Shown piece after piece: positions 1-10,984 of a stretch of DNA of 64,000 nucleotides. The notes under the pieces were generated by a model. That model had not been told where the DNA came from, did not search any database, and was given only the letters and a program-made list of their open reading frames with translations. The number at the start of each line of letters is the position of its first letter. Positions within the stretch are counted from its first letter, which is position 1. The DNA comes from Vombatus ursinus (taxonomy: Eukaryota > Chordata > Mammalia > Diprotodontia > Vombatidae), in NCBI RefSeq assembly GCF_900497805.2, contig NW_020948983.1:23503568-23567567 (forward strand), in the 5' to 3' direction. Made by a program: the position numbers and the translations under genes.

Positions 1-74
1 AATGCCTTATCTCTCTGAAACTGGGCTTCCAAATCTGTAAAAAGGTGGACTAGGTGATCTCTTAGCATTCTACG
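1..74 (+). repeat. 3' end of a MIR/THER1-like SINE
   Basis: The text 'ctgtaaaaaggtggactagg' followed by 'tgatctcttagcattctacg' matches the 3' part of the therian tRNA-derived SINE seen whole at 5971-6173. The head lies outside the window. The family name is from memory. Confidence 0.5.
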
Positions 75-226
75 ATATTATATTAATTACATTATATTAT
101 ATTACATTATGTTATATTACATTATATTATATTACATTGTATGTTATATTATATGTTATATTACATTACATTATTTTATGTTATGTTATACTATACTATA
201 TCATACTATAAATAATACTATAACTA
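75..226. repeat. AT-rich minisatellite
   Basis: This is an irregular tandem array of ATTACATTATATT and TATGTTATAT type units directly after the SINE 3' end. Tail-seeded simple repeats like this are common at SINE ends. From 227 to about 485 I see no recognisable feature. Confidence 0.85.
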
Positions 227-487
227 CTCTAAGTTCAACACACTAATTCCTAGGTCAGAAACTCTGAGGCCGCATAGGCTAAACCTTCTGGCCACAGACT
301 CACAGTACATCGGTGCTGCTCTCCCTCAAGAACAATAACAATAAAGGCCAGCAGCACAATATTAATTCCTGGCCCTCTGGGAGATGCAAAGACCTGGAGT
401 CCTAGAGGCAGACCCATTCAATACCTTGGCATCCTGCCAGGAACACAGACACTCAAGTTAAAAGAGGCTGAACCAGATTTCCTTCCT

Positions 488-556
488 TAGAATGTTGGAG
501 CTGGAAAGGACCTTAGAGAAAATCTGGTCTAACACCTTCATTTTACAGGTGAGTAG
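488..556 (+). repeat. CORE-SINE (MIR-type) fragment
   Basis: The words 'ggagctggaaaggacctta' and 'tcattttacaggtgag' are the conserved middle of MIR-type elements. Both ends are missing. Confidence 0.4.
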
Positions 557-626
557 GTTTGCTTTGTATTCTCCATGGCTTTCTCTGACCTGATTTCAAG
601 CAGGGGCATACCTCGTAAGTGGCATC

Positions 627-868
627 TTGTTCAGGCATTTCAGTTGTGTCTGACTCTTCATGACCCCGTTTGGGGTTTTCTTGGCGGAGATACTGGAATG
701 GTTTGCCATTTCCTTCTCCAGATCATTTTACAGATGAGGAAACTGAGACAAACATGATTAAATGACCTGCTCAGGGTCACGCAGCTAGTATTTGTCTGAG
801 GCCAGATTTGAACCCAGGTCCTCCTGACTCCAGGTCTGGCACTCTATCCACTGCACTGCTGAGCTGCT
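627..868 (-). repeat. tRNA-derived SINE with RTE-type tail
   Basis: On the plus strand this copy runs from TTGTTCAGGCATTTCAG through CATTTTACAGATGAGGAAAC to CCACTGCACTGCTGAGCTGC, which is the reverse complement of the marsupial SINE that starts GGCAGCTAGGTGG. The RNA polymerase III B box lies near the high-coordinate end. The copy is near full length and moderately diverged. An open frame at 575-757 is a shadow of it. Confidence 0.85.
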
Positions 869-954
869 GGGCTGGTACCTTACCTTCCTATTCTTTATTT
901 TGGGTCCAGTACTGTGGTCTCATGTTTCTAGGCTCGGGAGCGGGCAATCCTTTC

Positions 955-1098
955 ACTCATGCAGTTTGGCATCAGTCTTAGAGAGTTACCTAGGAGGAGC
1001 ACTGAAAGCTTCAGTGTTTTGCCGCATATGTCAGAGGCAGGACTTGACCTCTGGGTCTTTCCATATCCAAGTCCAGTCTTCTCTCCACTCTCCAAAGG
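955..1098 (-). repeat. MAR1-like SINE fragment
   Basis: The string 'agtcttagagagttacctag' and 'tgtcagaggcaggacttgac' match the reverse complement of the MAR1-like SINE body seen at 4386-4790 and 7465-7702. The 3' part with the ACCAATGAA motif is missing. Confidence 0.55.
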
Positions 1099-1109
1099 CT
1101 GCTTGCTTA

Positions 1110-1352
1110 GTACTTAACAGTTTTCAAATCAATCACTTTCATAAACATTTATCATCTTACTCCATCTTTACAACAACCTAAGGATGGGGTAGGCTGGGCA
1201 TGGATCATCATCCCCGTTTTATAGACAGAGAAACCGAGGTTCAGAGGAGTGACTTGACCAAAAGTACCTAGCTGGTAAATGGAAGAGCCAAGACTGGGAC
1301 CCAGGTATTTCCCCTCTTAGTCTGATGCTCTACTACTCTGCCTACCACTTTA
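1110..1352 (+). repeat. MIR element
   Basis: A diverged MIR is visible from 'cataaacatttatcatctta' through 'ccgttttatagacagagaaac', 'gtacctagctggtaaatgg' and the terminal 'ctgatgctctactactctgc'. It is close to the full 260-bp length of the family. Confidence 0.65.
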
Positions 1353-1562
1353 TGAGACCCTGAATGAAGAACTGCAAAAACCCCCAGCTCCTTCTCAGCA
1401 TAGACAATGAAGCTAATTAGCTAATGACCTGGTTGGATGCTTAATGAGCCCAGGCCTCTGAAGAGCCTATTGGTGCTACCTTAGCAAAGCAGCTTTCCCA
1501 ATAGTTAAGTGCTTTTCCCTTGTATAGGGTGCTGCCTCTAGGGAAGCAATTTAGATTTTTTT

Positions 1563-1640
1563 TTTCTAACTGAGAAACAGCCTCCTTGAAGTTGATTTCA
1601 ATTACAGAGGCACTTAAACTCTTTCCTTTCAAGGATGATG
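1563..1640 (-). repeat. Unidentified repeat, copy 1 of a local inverted pair
   Basis: The reverse complement reads CCTTGAAAGGAAAGAGTTTA followed by AGTGCCTCTGTAATTGAAAT. It aligns by eye along about 60 bases with 2396-2462 on the plus strand. I do not recognise the family. Both copies happen to read as similar short peptides, with no other coding sign. Confidence 0.5.
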
Positions 1641-2307
1641 AAATTTGAGGCCCATTGTCTAGTTCCCATTGCCCACTTACTTACTCTTCTGAGTCCTTTG
1701 GATGCCATCCCATGTATTTTCAGTATTGTCTACACAAGGAAAGCAGTCTTGGTGCATAATTCAAATGACATCAGAACCTTGTGCACCTGTGAGCACAAAA
1801 GCAGTAGCAGGAAATGGAGCAGGTGATGGTACCATTTTCCCTTTGTGCCTTAAGGATCCTCTTTGCCAAACAGCATTTACTTTACTTTCCACTGACTGGG
1901 TGCTCTGGAAAAATGTCCTTAATTGGGTTAGAAAATGCTGTTTCTTGCCTCAAGTGGGGCCAGAGTATAGCAGTATTCACCAGTGCCCTAGGCATTGGTG
2001 TGAGCCAGGGTCTGAGCTGTGAAGCAGTGATGCTCTGATATTCTCTTTGAAGCTTTATATATCAGCCGTGGTTTGGGTTGTGGAAGAGGGAGGTGGGATA
2101 CGGCTGAGCTTCTGAGAGGTTAACTGAATGACCTGGTCCCATTGTGAGTAGGTAGGCAGAATGGGTGGACCCCACTTGAATGGTTGACATTCTTCCTTCC
2201 CAATCCTCTGAGGGCAGATGCCTCCAGCCAATCAGCCAGTACTTTCTGAAAAGCTACCATTCAGTCATCATTCCTTCTAATGGGGTGGGAGGTTAGCAAA
2301 GATAACA
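1641..2307. other. Unassigned sequence
   Basis: I see no repeat, gene or RNA structure that I can support. Two overlapping open frames (1635-1826 and 1702-2022) have no recognisable motif. Confidence 0.5.
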
Positions 2308-2395
2308 ATAACTGACAATTTTAGAGCACTTTTATGATTTACAATATTTTTTTACATTTAATCCCATTTTACGAATGAAGAAATGTGGCACAGAC

Positions 2396-2462
2396 TTCAG
2401 CACCCTTGAAAGGAAGGGGCTTAAGTGCTTCTCTAACTGAAATTAACCTGAGGGAGGCTGGA
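2396..2462 (+). repeat. Unidentified repeat, copy 2 of a local inverted pair
   Basis: CCTTGAAAGGAAGGGGCTTA and the following bases to GAGGGAGGCTGG match the reverse complement of 1563-1640. This copy sits inside an interrupted MIR, so it looks like an inserted sequence. No terminal repeat or poly-A tail is visible. Confidence 0.5.
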
Positions 2463-2475
2463 CTTCTCACAGTGT

Positions 2476-2590
2476 GTATATATACACACACACTCACAAC
2501 ATATATACATACACATATACACATATGTAGGCACATATATACATGTATATGTGTATATATATACAAATATATTCATATACACACACATAT
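2476..2590. repeat. (TA/CA)n microsatellite
   Basis: An imperfect alternating purine-pyrimidine array of TATACACA and TGTATATA units. Open frames on both strands (about 2369-2597) encode only low-complexity peptide from it. Confidence 0.9.
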
Positions 2591-2812
2591 CTCCTAATTG
2601 CTTTCAGTTAAGTGGCTTGCCCATTGGCACACAGTTAGGCAGTGTCAGAGCCAAGATTTGAATTTACTTATCTAATCCAATCCTTTTATTTTGCACATGA
2701 GCACACTGGGGCAATGACTCGCCCAAGGTGATATAACTAACTAGTTCCAGAGCTGGGACCAGAAGCTGGCTCTCCCTTCTTCTAGTGCAGTGCTTTGTCT
2801 ACAATGTACAGA

Positions 2813-4385
2813 AGGCTTCAAAACCCATCATCGTTACCCTTGATGACTTGGCAAGATTAATACACAAAAAAGAAAGGTTAGAGCACGCATCATTATTCTT
2901 GTGAGCCCCAATCTAGAAAGAGATTGTGTTTGTCAAGTTTGTTAGTCACCCAAGTCTCGCAGGCCATTTGTATGGGACTTTCCTCTTTGGTGGGGATTGA
3001 TTACTCAGTGCTCTGCACTTGTGTGAGGGTTGGAGTGGCTGAGAGCTGGGATGAAGAATTGAGATCCTGGTCTTCTGGCTTCCAGCTTTAAGAGAGAAGA
3101 CACATTGTTCCAGACTCTCTTTGGGTCCCTGGAGGGAGAAAGACTCTGGGAAGACATCAACAAGTAGAGGAACAGGCAATTCCATCAAGTTTCTATTCCC
3201 AAATTATGACACTAGAGACTCAGGGTAATTTCCTCCTGGGTGAGATCTGAGACTCTTTCTCTTCATTGAGCTGAGTTATCTTGCTCCCAATGGGAGAGCT
3301 CAGTGATTGTCTGTGAATTATCAGGTACATAGTCTCATATTTATATTTGCTCCGATTTCTATTTGCTATCTATTTGGATAAATGAGTTTATTTCCTATTT
3401 GCTACATGTGTTTATTGTGGAACTGGCATCTTTTAGGAAGGGAATCAAGTCTTGCATATGTGGCTCAGGGCACTTCTTTCCCATTAAGGAACAGCAATCA
3501 GGATTGCAATTGGAACCTAAAAATTATTTCCCCTGGACTAACAACATTTAAGGGACCAGAGGGATAGAATTCTGGCCTTATACTCCCTCTCTCTAAGGAG
3601 GGTAGAGCGGCCACCCACCGGGCCCAATCTCCTGTTTCTCATCTTGGCAGGAAGCAAAGTCTCCCTTAGAGAACGGTGGGGAGAGCAGATTCTAGAGACA
3701 GCTTTTCTTTCCTCCCTGTGAACCTCATCTAGAGAAAGCCACGTGAACATATGTAACCTACATGGACGACACAGCACAGAACACCACAAATACACCCCTT
3801 GTATCTGGAACTCTGAATAGCTTTCCGATAGAAACGTTACGTGGGATGCTTGGGCTCCCAGGCCAGCCCACAAAAGCCTATTTAAACCCATGCTTATTAT
3901 ACAAATTATGCTAATTATAGAAAGCTGAGTTCTGGGTCCTTGGAGCAGGGGACCATATAGTTTAGGGAAGAGAAGGTAGACAGGTGTCCTGGGTATAGGT
4001 GAAGTGCATCTTCTCCATCCTCTTCTACTTCCTAGAACCTTTCTCTCTAGGACACTAAATGCTTAATTCCCTCCCATTGGGCTAAACTCACCTTTACAGG
4101 CCCCTTCCCCAGGCTTGTTTTATGTTGCAAAGTTCTCCTTACTCCCAAATGATTTCCTACCTCTCCAACCAAATATCCAGTTTTCCCTCCACAGATGACT
4201 TCATCCTGAGTTAGAAGTGCTAAGCAGCCTGAGTGAAGGTATTCACACTAAGGTATGAGTTCACACGTAAGCCCTCTCAGTTTCTTAATCCCCCCCCCCA
4301 CTGATTTTTTTACAAGGAAAATCATAATGACGCAAACTAATTTCTGATTGATGTAATTTTTGTTAGAAGTAATAGGAGATCATGG
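2813..4385. other. Unassigned sequence; possible LTR-like block at 3541-3891
   Basis: No gene is visible. A cytosine run lies at about 4291-4301. The block 3541-3891 has more CpG than its surroundings; its minus strand has TTTAAATAGG and a 117-codon open frame without recognisable domains. It could be an old LTR or unique sequence. I have no terminal repeats or flanking duplication to decide. Confidence 0.35.
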
Positions 4386-4790
4386 TGTGGGCTGGACTTA
4401 CTTTCCTTGGTCTATGTCAGGGCTGAGGAGCCTGCAGGTTTACATGTGGCCCTCTAGGTCCTCAAGTGTGGCCCTTTGACTGAATCCAGACCTCACAGAA
4501 CAAATCCCCTTAACGAAGGATTTGTTCTGTAAAACTTGGACTCAGTCCAAAGGCTGCACCCAAGGACCTAGAAGGCTACATATGGCCTTGAGGCTGCAGG
4601 TTCCCCACCCCTGGTCTATGTAATACTCTGGGTGAGGAAATTCCCTCTACCAATGCAGTTCTGCGCCTTCTTTGCAACTTACTTCTGAGACTTTTCCAGG
4701 GTCATGCGGTCAATAGTTCAGAAGCAGGATCTGAACTCAGAGCTTCCTGACTATGAGGTCAGCCCTTTATCCTCATTGCTTTTCAGCTTC
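4386..4790 (-). repeat. MAR1-like SINE split by a hAT MITE
   Basis: Reading across the insertion, 'gggctggacttactttcctt' joins 'aatactctgggtgaggaaat' and 'tccctctaccaatgcag'. This restores the reverse complement of the MAR1-like 3' end. The body continues to about 4790 with 'tctgaactcagagcttcctg'. The SINE was present before the DNA transposon landed. Confidence 0.75.
4418..4613. mobile_element. Non-autonomous hAT DNA transposon (MITE)
   Basis: The element is 196 bp. It has terminal inverted repeats CAGGGCTGAGGAGCCTGCAG and CTGCAGGTTCCCCACCCCTG and a perfect 8-bp TSD GTCTATGT at 4410-4417 and 4614-4621, which is diagnostic of the hAT superfamily. The two halves are broadly self-complementary and meet near 'aaatccccttaacgaagg'. 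No transposase is present. It lies inside a MAR1-like SINE. Confidence 0.9.
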
Positions 4791-5970
4791 AGAAGTAATA
4801 GAGGGAAGTGAAAAATCCAATTGACGTGGAGGGAAGCTATTTTGGTGGGTAGATAGGCAGGACAGTTCTGCTTGATACAGAGTGCTCGAGGTCAGCCTCC
4901 CCCAGCTATTTCTGGTTTTAACAGCTACTTCCCTTCCTCTGCTTCTGGGACAACAGTCACAGGGTTAGTAGGTGGAGGGGGTGGAGATAGGCAAGGAAGA
5001 GGGTTAGTGGCCCAAGATAGGTCCTTGGTAGGTGTAGGAGATACAAGAAAGTGGCCTAACAGATCTTTAGAGTGGGCCCAGATTATGGAGGTCTTCAAAA
5101 ATGGAGCAGAGGACTTGAGGTTTGCTATATTTAAAAAAATAGGGAGAAAATGAGGATTTTTTTTTTAAAGGAGGGGAATCACACAGTAAAAGTTTAGGGA
5201 AATTGGTCTGGTAGCTCTATGCAGGAATGGATTTTATGGACATCGTTATTCAGGACAAATGCAATTGTATGTTGCATTAATAGTTGCAGTGAGGGATGTG
5301 AGCATACCTGTATTCCTTACCGATCAGACTCCATATGGATTATTGTACCTAGTTCAGAATGCTGGAATGAAAGGGGCGGAGAATAAAGGTGAAAAAATAC
5401 CTATGGGAACATAATGCAATGCTGTTTAACTCTGCAGGTGACTCCTCCCAGGTTTATTTTGTGGAGGGAAAAGAGTGAGATACTGAGGCTAGGTCTGCTA
5501 AATAGATCTCAGCCTTCCGTAGACTATGAATCATTGGGTAAGCCCTCCAGGTAGTGCTTTGACCATCCATTCTAGCTCCCTGTGGCTGTTCAGTTGATAA
5601 TCCCTCTAGACCTTTCACAGATGAAACCAAAGAATAGGGAAGGTGGCAAGGGTTGGCAGATGTGGATAAGATGACCCTTGGGGCCAATTCACTGATCTAA
5701 CCTCTGATACTGCCAGCTGTCAGAAAGCCCGGAGGTAAAGATGAACTCAGGCCATGTTCTTTGAAGGCTTTGCAGAAAATCCTTCCCTAATTGCAACCAA
5801 CTGTGGACCATATGGATGAAGATCTCCTGCTAAATTCTGATGCTTCTATATAAAAAGAGGAAAATAACAACATGCCTAATGGCTTAGATATCTTGGGACC
5901 CTAAATCTAAGAAAAAAATGGAAAGATGGCTCAGGAGATAAATATTCCTTCAAAATGCTCTGTGCCTAAA
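4791..5970. other. Unassigned sequence
   Basis: No gene or clear repeat is recognised. The stretch near 5190-5260 ('aaattggtctggtagctcta') faintly resembles an antisense L2 tail but is too diverged to call. Open frames at 4872-5153 and 5454-5687 show no domains. Confidence 0.4.
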
Positions 5971-6173
5971 AGCGTCAGCATGGTGTAGTGGATCGGACAT
6001 TCAACCTGGAGTATGAAAGACTGGGGTTCAAATTCTGCCTTAGGTACTTTTTAGCTGCGTAACCCTGGGCAAAAATTTAACTTCTCTGTACCTCAGTTTC
6101 CTCATTTGTAAAATGAAGGACTTGATTTTAATGGCCTCTAACATCCCTTCTACCTCTAATTCTATAAGTCTAT
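5971..6173 (+). repeat. MIR/THER1-like SINE, near full length
   Basis: The head 'gtgtagtggatcggacattc' carries a tRNA-like A box and 'ggggttcaaattctgcctta' a B box. The body 'taaccctgggcaaaaattt', 'cctcagtttcctcatttgta' and the 3' end 'ctctaattctataagtctat' follow in order. Confidence 0.8.
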
Positions 6174-6941
6174 GCAGAAAAGAGTCTGAAATCTGAGCAA
6201 CCACAAAAGGCATCTAAAATGTTCCAGAAGAGCTTCTTCTGGAGGGCTGGCCAGAAAACAGAATGTCCTAAAGGGGGGAAGAGGGTTGGAAGAATTGTGG
6301 TTGCCTTATTACTTACGGGCAGGTTACATGGGGTGAGGGCTGGGAGGGGACACCAAAAAACTTACTACTCAAAGAAGAGCTATTTATAAGGCCACCTCAA
6401 ATCAGTATTCCAACATGTCTATTGCAATTTGCCCACCCCTATATTTCTGACACCAGGTGACATAATAAATTAAACAGGCTGATTCCAATCACTCATTCTT
6501 CCTACACTAGAATTTTAATAACCTGACTTCCTTTTGCAAGTGGAATACTGTCCCATACGCCTTGTACTCCCCACCTACCACAAAGAAGGTCCAGATTCTA
6601 CCTGGCAAATCAAAGCCTGCTAATTAACAAGATGTGATAGGTACAAAGTGTGACTGATACCTGTGTGCATTTGGGGAAAACTTAAAGATAAATTCAGATA
6701 AAATTTTAAATAAGAAAATAGTTTTACTGAGAGTTGCTATCTGGACTGCCATTGATACCTTCACTCAGTCCATACCTCAGATAGTCACATATGGATGGAT
6801 ACAAGCTATCCTGAGGGAAGGCTGGGAGGTCCACAGTACAGCAAGTTGCCATCACTCATTCATTCACTTTCAACACTTTAGGATGTGTTGCTATATCTGT
6901 GGCAAGCCAAGATTTTCAGAAATAGTGAAGCATATTCAGTT
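6174..6941. other. Unassigned sequence
   Basis: I see no gene, repeat family or structured RNA here. Confidence 0.45.
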
Positions 6942-7204
6942 TGTTGATGTTGTTGTTCAATCATTTTTCAATTGTGTCTGACTCTTTGTGACCTCATTTG
7001 GGATTTTCTTGGCAGAGATACTGGAGTGGTTTGCCATTTCCTCCTCCAGCTCATTTTACAGATGAGGAAACTGAGGCAAACAGGGTTAAGTGACTTGCCC
7101 AGGTCACACAGCTAGTGAGTGTCTGAGGCCAGATTTGAACTCAGGAAGATAGTCTTTCTGACTTCAGGCCTGGCACTCTGTCCACTGTGCCACCTAGCTG
7201 CCCT
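6942..7204 (-). repeat. tRNA-derived SINE with RTE-type tail, full length
   Basis: This is a well-preserved copy from GTTGTTGTTCAATCATTTTT to CTGTGCCACCTAGCTGCCCT. The antisense orientation is shown by the tRNA-like head at the high-coordinate end. Confidence 0.9.
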
Positions 7205-7430
7205 GCATATATTACATTGCTCCAACTCAAAATATTATTATTGGCAAATTTTTTATGGTTATTTTCTTTATCTCATCTTTTCAAATGTTTATTTCGCATA
7301 TGTTTTATAAGATATATAATATATTGGTAAGATAGTACATGTATAAATATATATTTATTATATTATTGTATGAATATTATATTATTATATAAAATATTAT
7401 GTATAAATATTGTGGTATATGCTTAAATTT
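7205..7430. repeat. AT-rich low-complexity stretch
   Basis: Mostly A and T, with TATATTATTATA-type words and no usable repeat unit. The open frame at 7119-7310 is a chance frame. Confidence 0.7.
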
Positions 7431-7464
7431 ATTTTTTCCCAAATTGGGTTTTATAATCAAGAGT

Positions 7465-7702
7465 TTGGAGACCATCAGTATAGTAGCCAGAGAGTTAGCT
7501 ATGGAGTTAAGAAGATCTGGGTTCAAATCCCATCTTTTCACATACTGGATGCACTACCTTAGGCAAATAACTTTCTCAGTGCCCTAACATCTTTCTAAGA
7601 CTCTAAGTTGCAGAATAGTTACCTTTTTTCTGTTGGTGGTGTTTCCTCACTGGGAGTTTGTTATACCAATGAAGTTGCAGCTCCAGTCCAAAACCCAAAA
7701 AA
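7465..7702 (+). repeat. MAR1-like SINE, near full length
   Basis: The order of parts is a tRNA-like head with 'agatctgggttcaaatccca', then 'tctaagactctaagttgcag', 'tttcctcactgggagtttgt', 'ataccaatgaagttgcagct' and a short A-rich tail. It serves here as the reference for the other MAR1-like copies. Confidence 0.75.
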
Positions 7703-7740
7703 TCATCATGCTGGGTCCCAACCCTTCTTGGCCTGCCCCC

Positions 7741-7820
7741 AATGATTTGCTAAGTCACTTAACTGATAAGTGGCAGGTCAGGAATTCAAACCCAGCTTTT
7801 CCATTTCTATGGCCAGTGTT
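7741..7820 (+). repeat. CORE-SINE fragment
   Basis: 'taagtcacttaactgataag' and 'ggaattcaaacccagctttt' match the MIR-type core and 3' part. Only the middle of the element survives. Confidence 0.4.
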
Positions 7821-8409
7821 TATTCCACAAAACAGAATGGCCTCTCTTATATAATGGAGAGGTCAGAGATACACACATGCAGCCGGCATAAGAACTTGTA
7901 CAATGCCAGTGTAAATTGACATAGCAAACAAATACCTATGCCTTGGGTATGAGGTCAAGCCTTGTCTTTACCCAGCGACTCAGAGGGCAGCTTTCCACTT
8001 GTCAGGCGCACACGGGAGTAGACGTACATGCCAAGCAGATTGCTGGCATTCAGTGAATGTTAATCATTGTGAGAGCATGAACTAGCTCATAGAGCCGAAA
8101 TACAAGCGGCGGTCTAAGGCTTTGCTTCCTGAAGACCTGCTGATAGTTTAAAGAGGTGATAATGAGTGAGAAACTGTCCTGGTGCATGCTAGACCCTGGA
8201 TTGCTTAATTAAACATACATGGTGAATCTGTGCGCTTATTACCGGCCCATCTTCCTTAGTTGGATCTGCCATCTGTACAGTCAGCTGGTGCCCACCAGCA
8301 GAGGAAATCTGATAAAATTTGACTCCAGAGGAACTTCCTTGGCAGGGACCTGTGGGGATGTTTGGAGTATCCTAAAGGCCAATTAGGTATTGGACTCATC
8401 TGTTCCAGT
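7821..8409. other. Unassigned sequence
   Basis: No repeat or gene recognised. The stretch has a few CpGs near 8000-8110 but no promoter-like cluster. Confidence 0.45.
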
Positions 8410-8895
8410 GTAGACAAGAAACCTGATCTAGTGGATAGAGCAATAGATTTGGAGTCCTGGGTTCAAATTTCACTTTAGATGCTTACTACCTGTGTGACCC
8501 TGGGCAAGTCACTTAACCTCTCCATCTTAGTTTCCTCATGAGGATAATAATACCTGTAGTGCTTACCTGAAGAGGTCATGTGATAGTGGTCTCTTAGCAC
8601 AGAAGACTTGAGTTCAAGCCCTGCCTCTGACAAATACTGGTTTAATTTAACATCTTAATGCTCCAAGCAACTAAGACTGTCTGTTGTAGTACAATTGATA
8701 ATTTGCATTGGGTGAGGGAATTTCCTTACCCAGTGAAAGTTCCCTATTCTAGTGAAGTCACAGCCCTGGATCAAATAGTAATACCTCACAGGGTATTTGT
8801 GAAGCTCAAATGAGATAACACATACAAAATGCTTTGTAAACCTTAAACTATTATTTATATACTAGTTATTATTGTTATTATTCTTATCCATGGAA
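8410..8895 (+). repeat. MIR3/THER1-like SINE interrupted by a MAR1-like SINE
   Basis: The left part runs from 'agtggatagagcaatagatt' to 'aataatacctgtagtgctta'. The right part resumes near 8779 with 'gtaatacctcacagggtatt' and ends 'ttattattgttattattctt'. The pieces join in the right order for one SINE. Confidence 0.7.
8572..8778 (+). repeat. MAR1-like SINE nested in another SINE
   Basis: The copy reads 'gacttgagttcaagccctgc', 'ttgcattgggtgagggaatt', 'tccttacccagtgaaagttc' and ends near 'gaagtcacagccctggatc', as in the copy at 7465-7702. It is inserted in an older SINE. Confidence 0.65.
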
Positions 8896-9309
8896 ATTCT
8901 ACCCAATGAATAGGTATCATAGCATTTTGCCTGACTTCTTTGAAGAGAGTTTAATAATTCCTAATTGGGGGAATGCTAGGGCTGGAAGGGATTATCATAA
9001 GACAACTATATATGTAAAATAGAAAGTACTTCTCTAACTCCCTATCCTGAAGGCTATACCAGCAGAGCACAAGCCAAGCTTTAGAAGGTCCTAATAAGAT
9101 ATAAAGGCTTCAAGCACGGACGTGGTGATAGACTGATCTGCCATCCAAGGTCCAGACATTCCGAAAGGCTCAACACCAAATTGGCTCCACTATGATGAAG
9201 TTTTAGACAGAGCAATTTTTGAAGACTTCCTACTAATTCATAGGGGAGTTGCAATCCATTTTAGTGGGGTGAGTGAGTACTCCCACAGATCTTGGAAATG
9301 TTGAAGTAT

Positions 9310-9440
9310 TCATAGGATTTAGAGCTGGAAGGGAGGAGAGATCTTCTGGTTCAACCCTCTTGTTTTATAGATATAGGCAGTGTTGCCGTGGAGATGTCAC
9401 CCAGAGTCCATCAGCCAATGATGGATTAGAACTGGGACTG
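9310..9440 (+). repeat. CORE-SINE (MIR-type) fragment
   Basis: 'ggatttagagctggaaggga' and 'atggattagaactgggactg' bracket a diverged MIR-type core. The sequence before it, 8896-9309, is unassigned. Confidence 0.5.
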
Positions 9441-10202
9441 TTGGGAAAAGTTTAGAGTTTAGCAGAGAATTCTGGGAGAAAGTCATTAGAATTGAAAGAG
9501 TAAGGAGGCAGAATTCCTGTTTGTGTGGCATCCTTTATCTTGTTACCATGTGGGGAGCTGCCAAGCACTAGTCTTTTGTCCCTTCCATCCCCCAGCTGTT
9601 CCCTTTCAGAAAGACTATGATGAACTACTAAGGTCTAACTACTGCTACTAAGGCCAAAGATAGTATTTGTTGTGCTGGTAAGGACAATGATTGGAGCTCC
9701 CTTCAGGAACATTGCCTTTTTCCCCTGCCTCTGAATCAAAGAAAGATGCTACACCTTTAACTGAGCAACTCCTTTGAGGTCCCTCTCTCCTATCTTCCCA
9801 CAGACTGGTAGGAACCTAAGCAGAAAAGTCATTTTCTGCTCTTTTAGTCCTAAGTGCCTGGTGCTAGCCATTGTATATCCATCCAATGAGCTGTGCCTCT
9901 TCACCATTTTGCTCTCTCTTTCCCATTATTGTGTTTTCTATTTGCCTTTATACAAAAGAGCTTAAATCTTGTTATATAATCAATGCTAGTGTTATGGGTA
10001 GACGTTACGGAAACTAGTCAGTATGAGAAAAGTGGGAGAGGCATCCAACCTCTAGCAAAAGGCGTGGAAGGAGGAATTTGAGTTCCTCCCTCTCCATTAG
10101 GATCCTGATCACCAATCTTTGTGGTCGCTCTATGATTAAATATTATACAGGTTGTTACAGGAGAGAGTGCAAATGGAGAAGAATTAATAACCCAAGTGAA
10201 TC
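9441..10202. other. Unassigned sequence
   Basis: No repeat or gene recognised. The first copy of the TSD of the following L1 lies at 10203-10219. Confidence 0.45.
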
Positions 10203-10219
10203 AAAAGTCTCCCAGGGCA

Positions 10220-10416
10220 GAAGACTTGTATGAACTGATGATGTAAAGTGAAGTGAGCAGAACCAGGAGAACAACTTATACAATAAAAAAATACTCTAAA
10301 AAAGACTTATGAACTCTGAACAATGCAGAAGAACCAAGCACAGTTCCAGAGGACTCATGAAGAAACATGCTGTCTGCCTCCAGATAGAGAGGTGATAGAC
10401 TCAGAGTGCAGATTGA

Positions 10417-10468
<52 letters not shown>

Positions 10469-10610
10469 ACATGGCTAATGCTGAAATTTGTTTTGCTTGA
10501 CTATATTACATTTTTAAAAATGAGTTTTGTTTTTCTTGCTTCTTTAATGGGTGAAAGGGAAGTAGGAGAGAAAATTTTTAGAACTGAAAATAACATAAAA
10601 TTGAATTTTA
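10220..10610 (+). mobile_element. 5'-truncated L1 (3' end only) with 17-bp TSD
   Basis: The element starts in the last part of ORF2 ('gacttgtatgaactgatgat', 'gtgagcagaaccaggagaac'), continues through the 3' UTR and ends in an A-rich tail. It is flanked by perfect 17-bp direct repeats AAAAGTCTCCCAGGGCA at 10203-10219 and 10611-10627, as expected from target-primed reverse transcription. A (CA)24 array interrupts its 3' UTR. Confidence 0.92.
10419..10466. repeat. (CA)24 microsatellite
   Basis: An uninterrupted CA run of 48 bases within the L1 3' UTR. The long pure run suggests it is polymorphic. Open frames around it on both strands are artefacts. Confidence 0.97.
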
Positions 10611-10869
10611 AAAAGTCTCCCAGGGCATATGCAAGCCAGATGGGGACAAAAAAAGGGGAGAAAAATTTGCCTTCTGGGTACAACATATGAATGAATCCCC
10701 TTGGATTCCTTTGTCAGTGCACACATTGCAGCAGCTTGTGATTGGGTGAGGACCTTCCTGAGCCCCATCACTCATCACTATCCTACTAAAACCTATGCAT
10801 TAACATCTTCTTACCTGTGTTGCTACCAACATTGCACGAAGAGGCTACCTCCCATGGAGCAGATAGCCC

Positions 10870-10960
10870 TGAATCCAAATTACTCAGATGAGGAAGCTAA
10901 AACTTAAAGGAGTACAATGACATGCCCAGAGTCATATAACCCAGTTTGCAAAGAGGGGAG
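10870..10960 (+). repeat. CORE-SINE fragment
   Basis: 'cagatgaggaagctaaaact' and 'catgcccagagtcatataac' are the MIR core. The ends are not recognisable. Confidence 0.45.
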
Positions 10961-10984
10961 AAATGGCCTTCATTGCCCATCATC

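Larger units (their letters stand above)
2308..2812 (+). repeat. Two successive MIR-type elements, the first interrupted
   Basis: A MIR begins near 'gacaattttagagcactttt', is interrupted at about 2386 and resumes near 2592 with 'agtggcttgcccattggcac'. A second CORE-type fragment follows at about 2666-2812 ('atgagcacactggggcaatg', 'ccagagctgggaccagaagc'). The interruption holds an unidentified repeat copy and a dinucleotide array. Confidence 0.6.
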
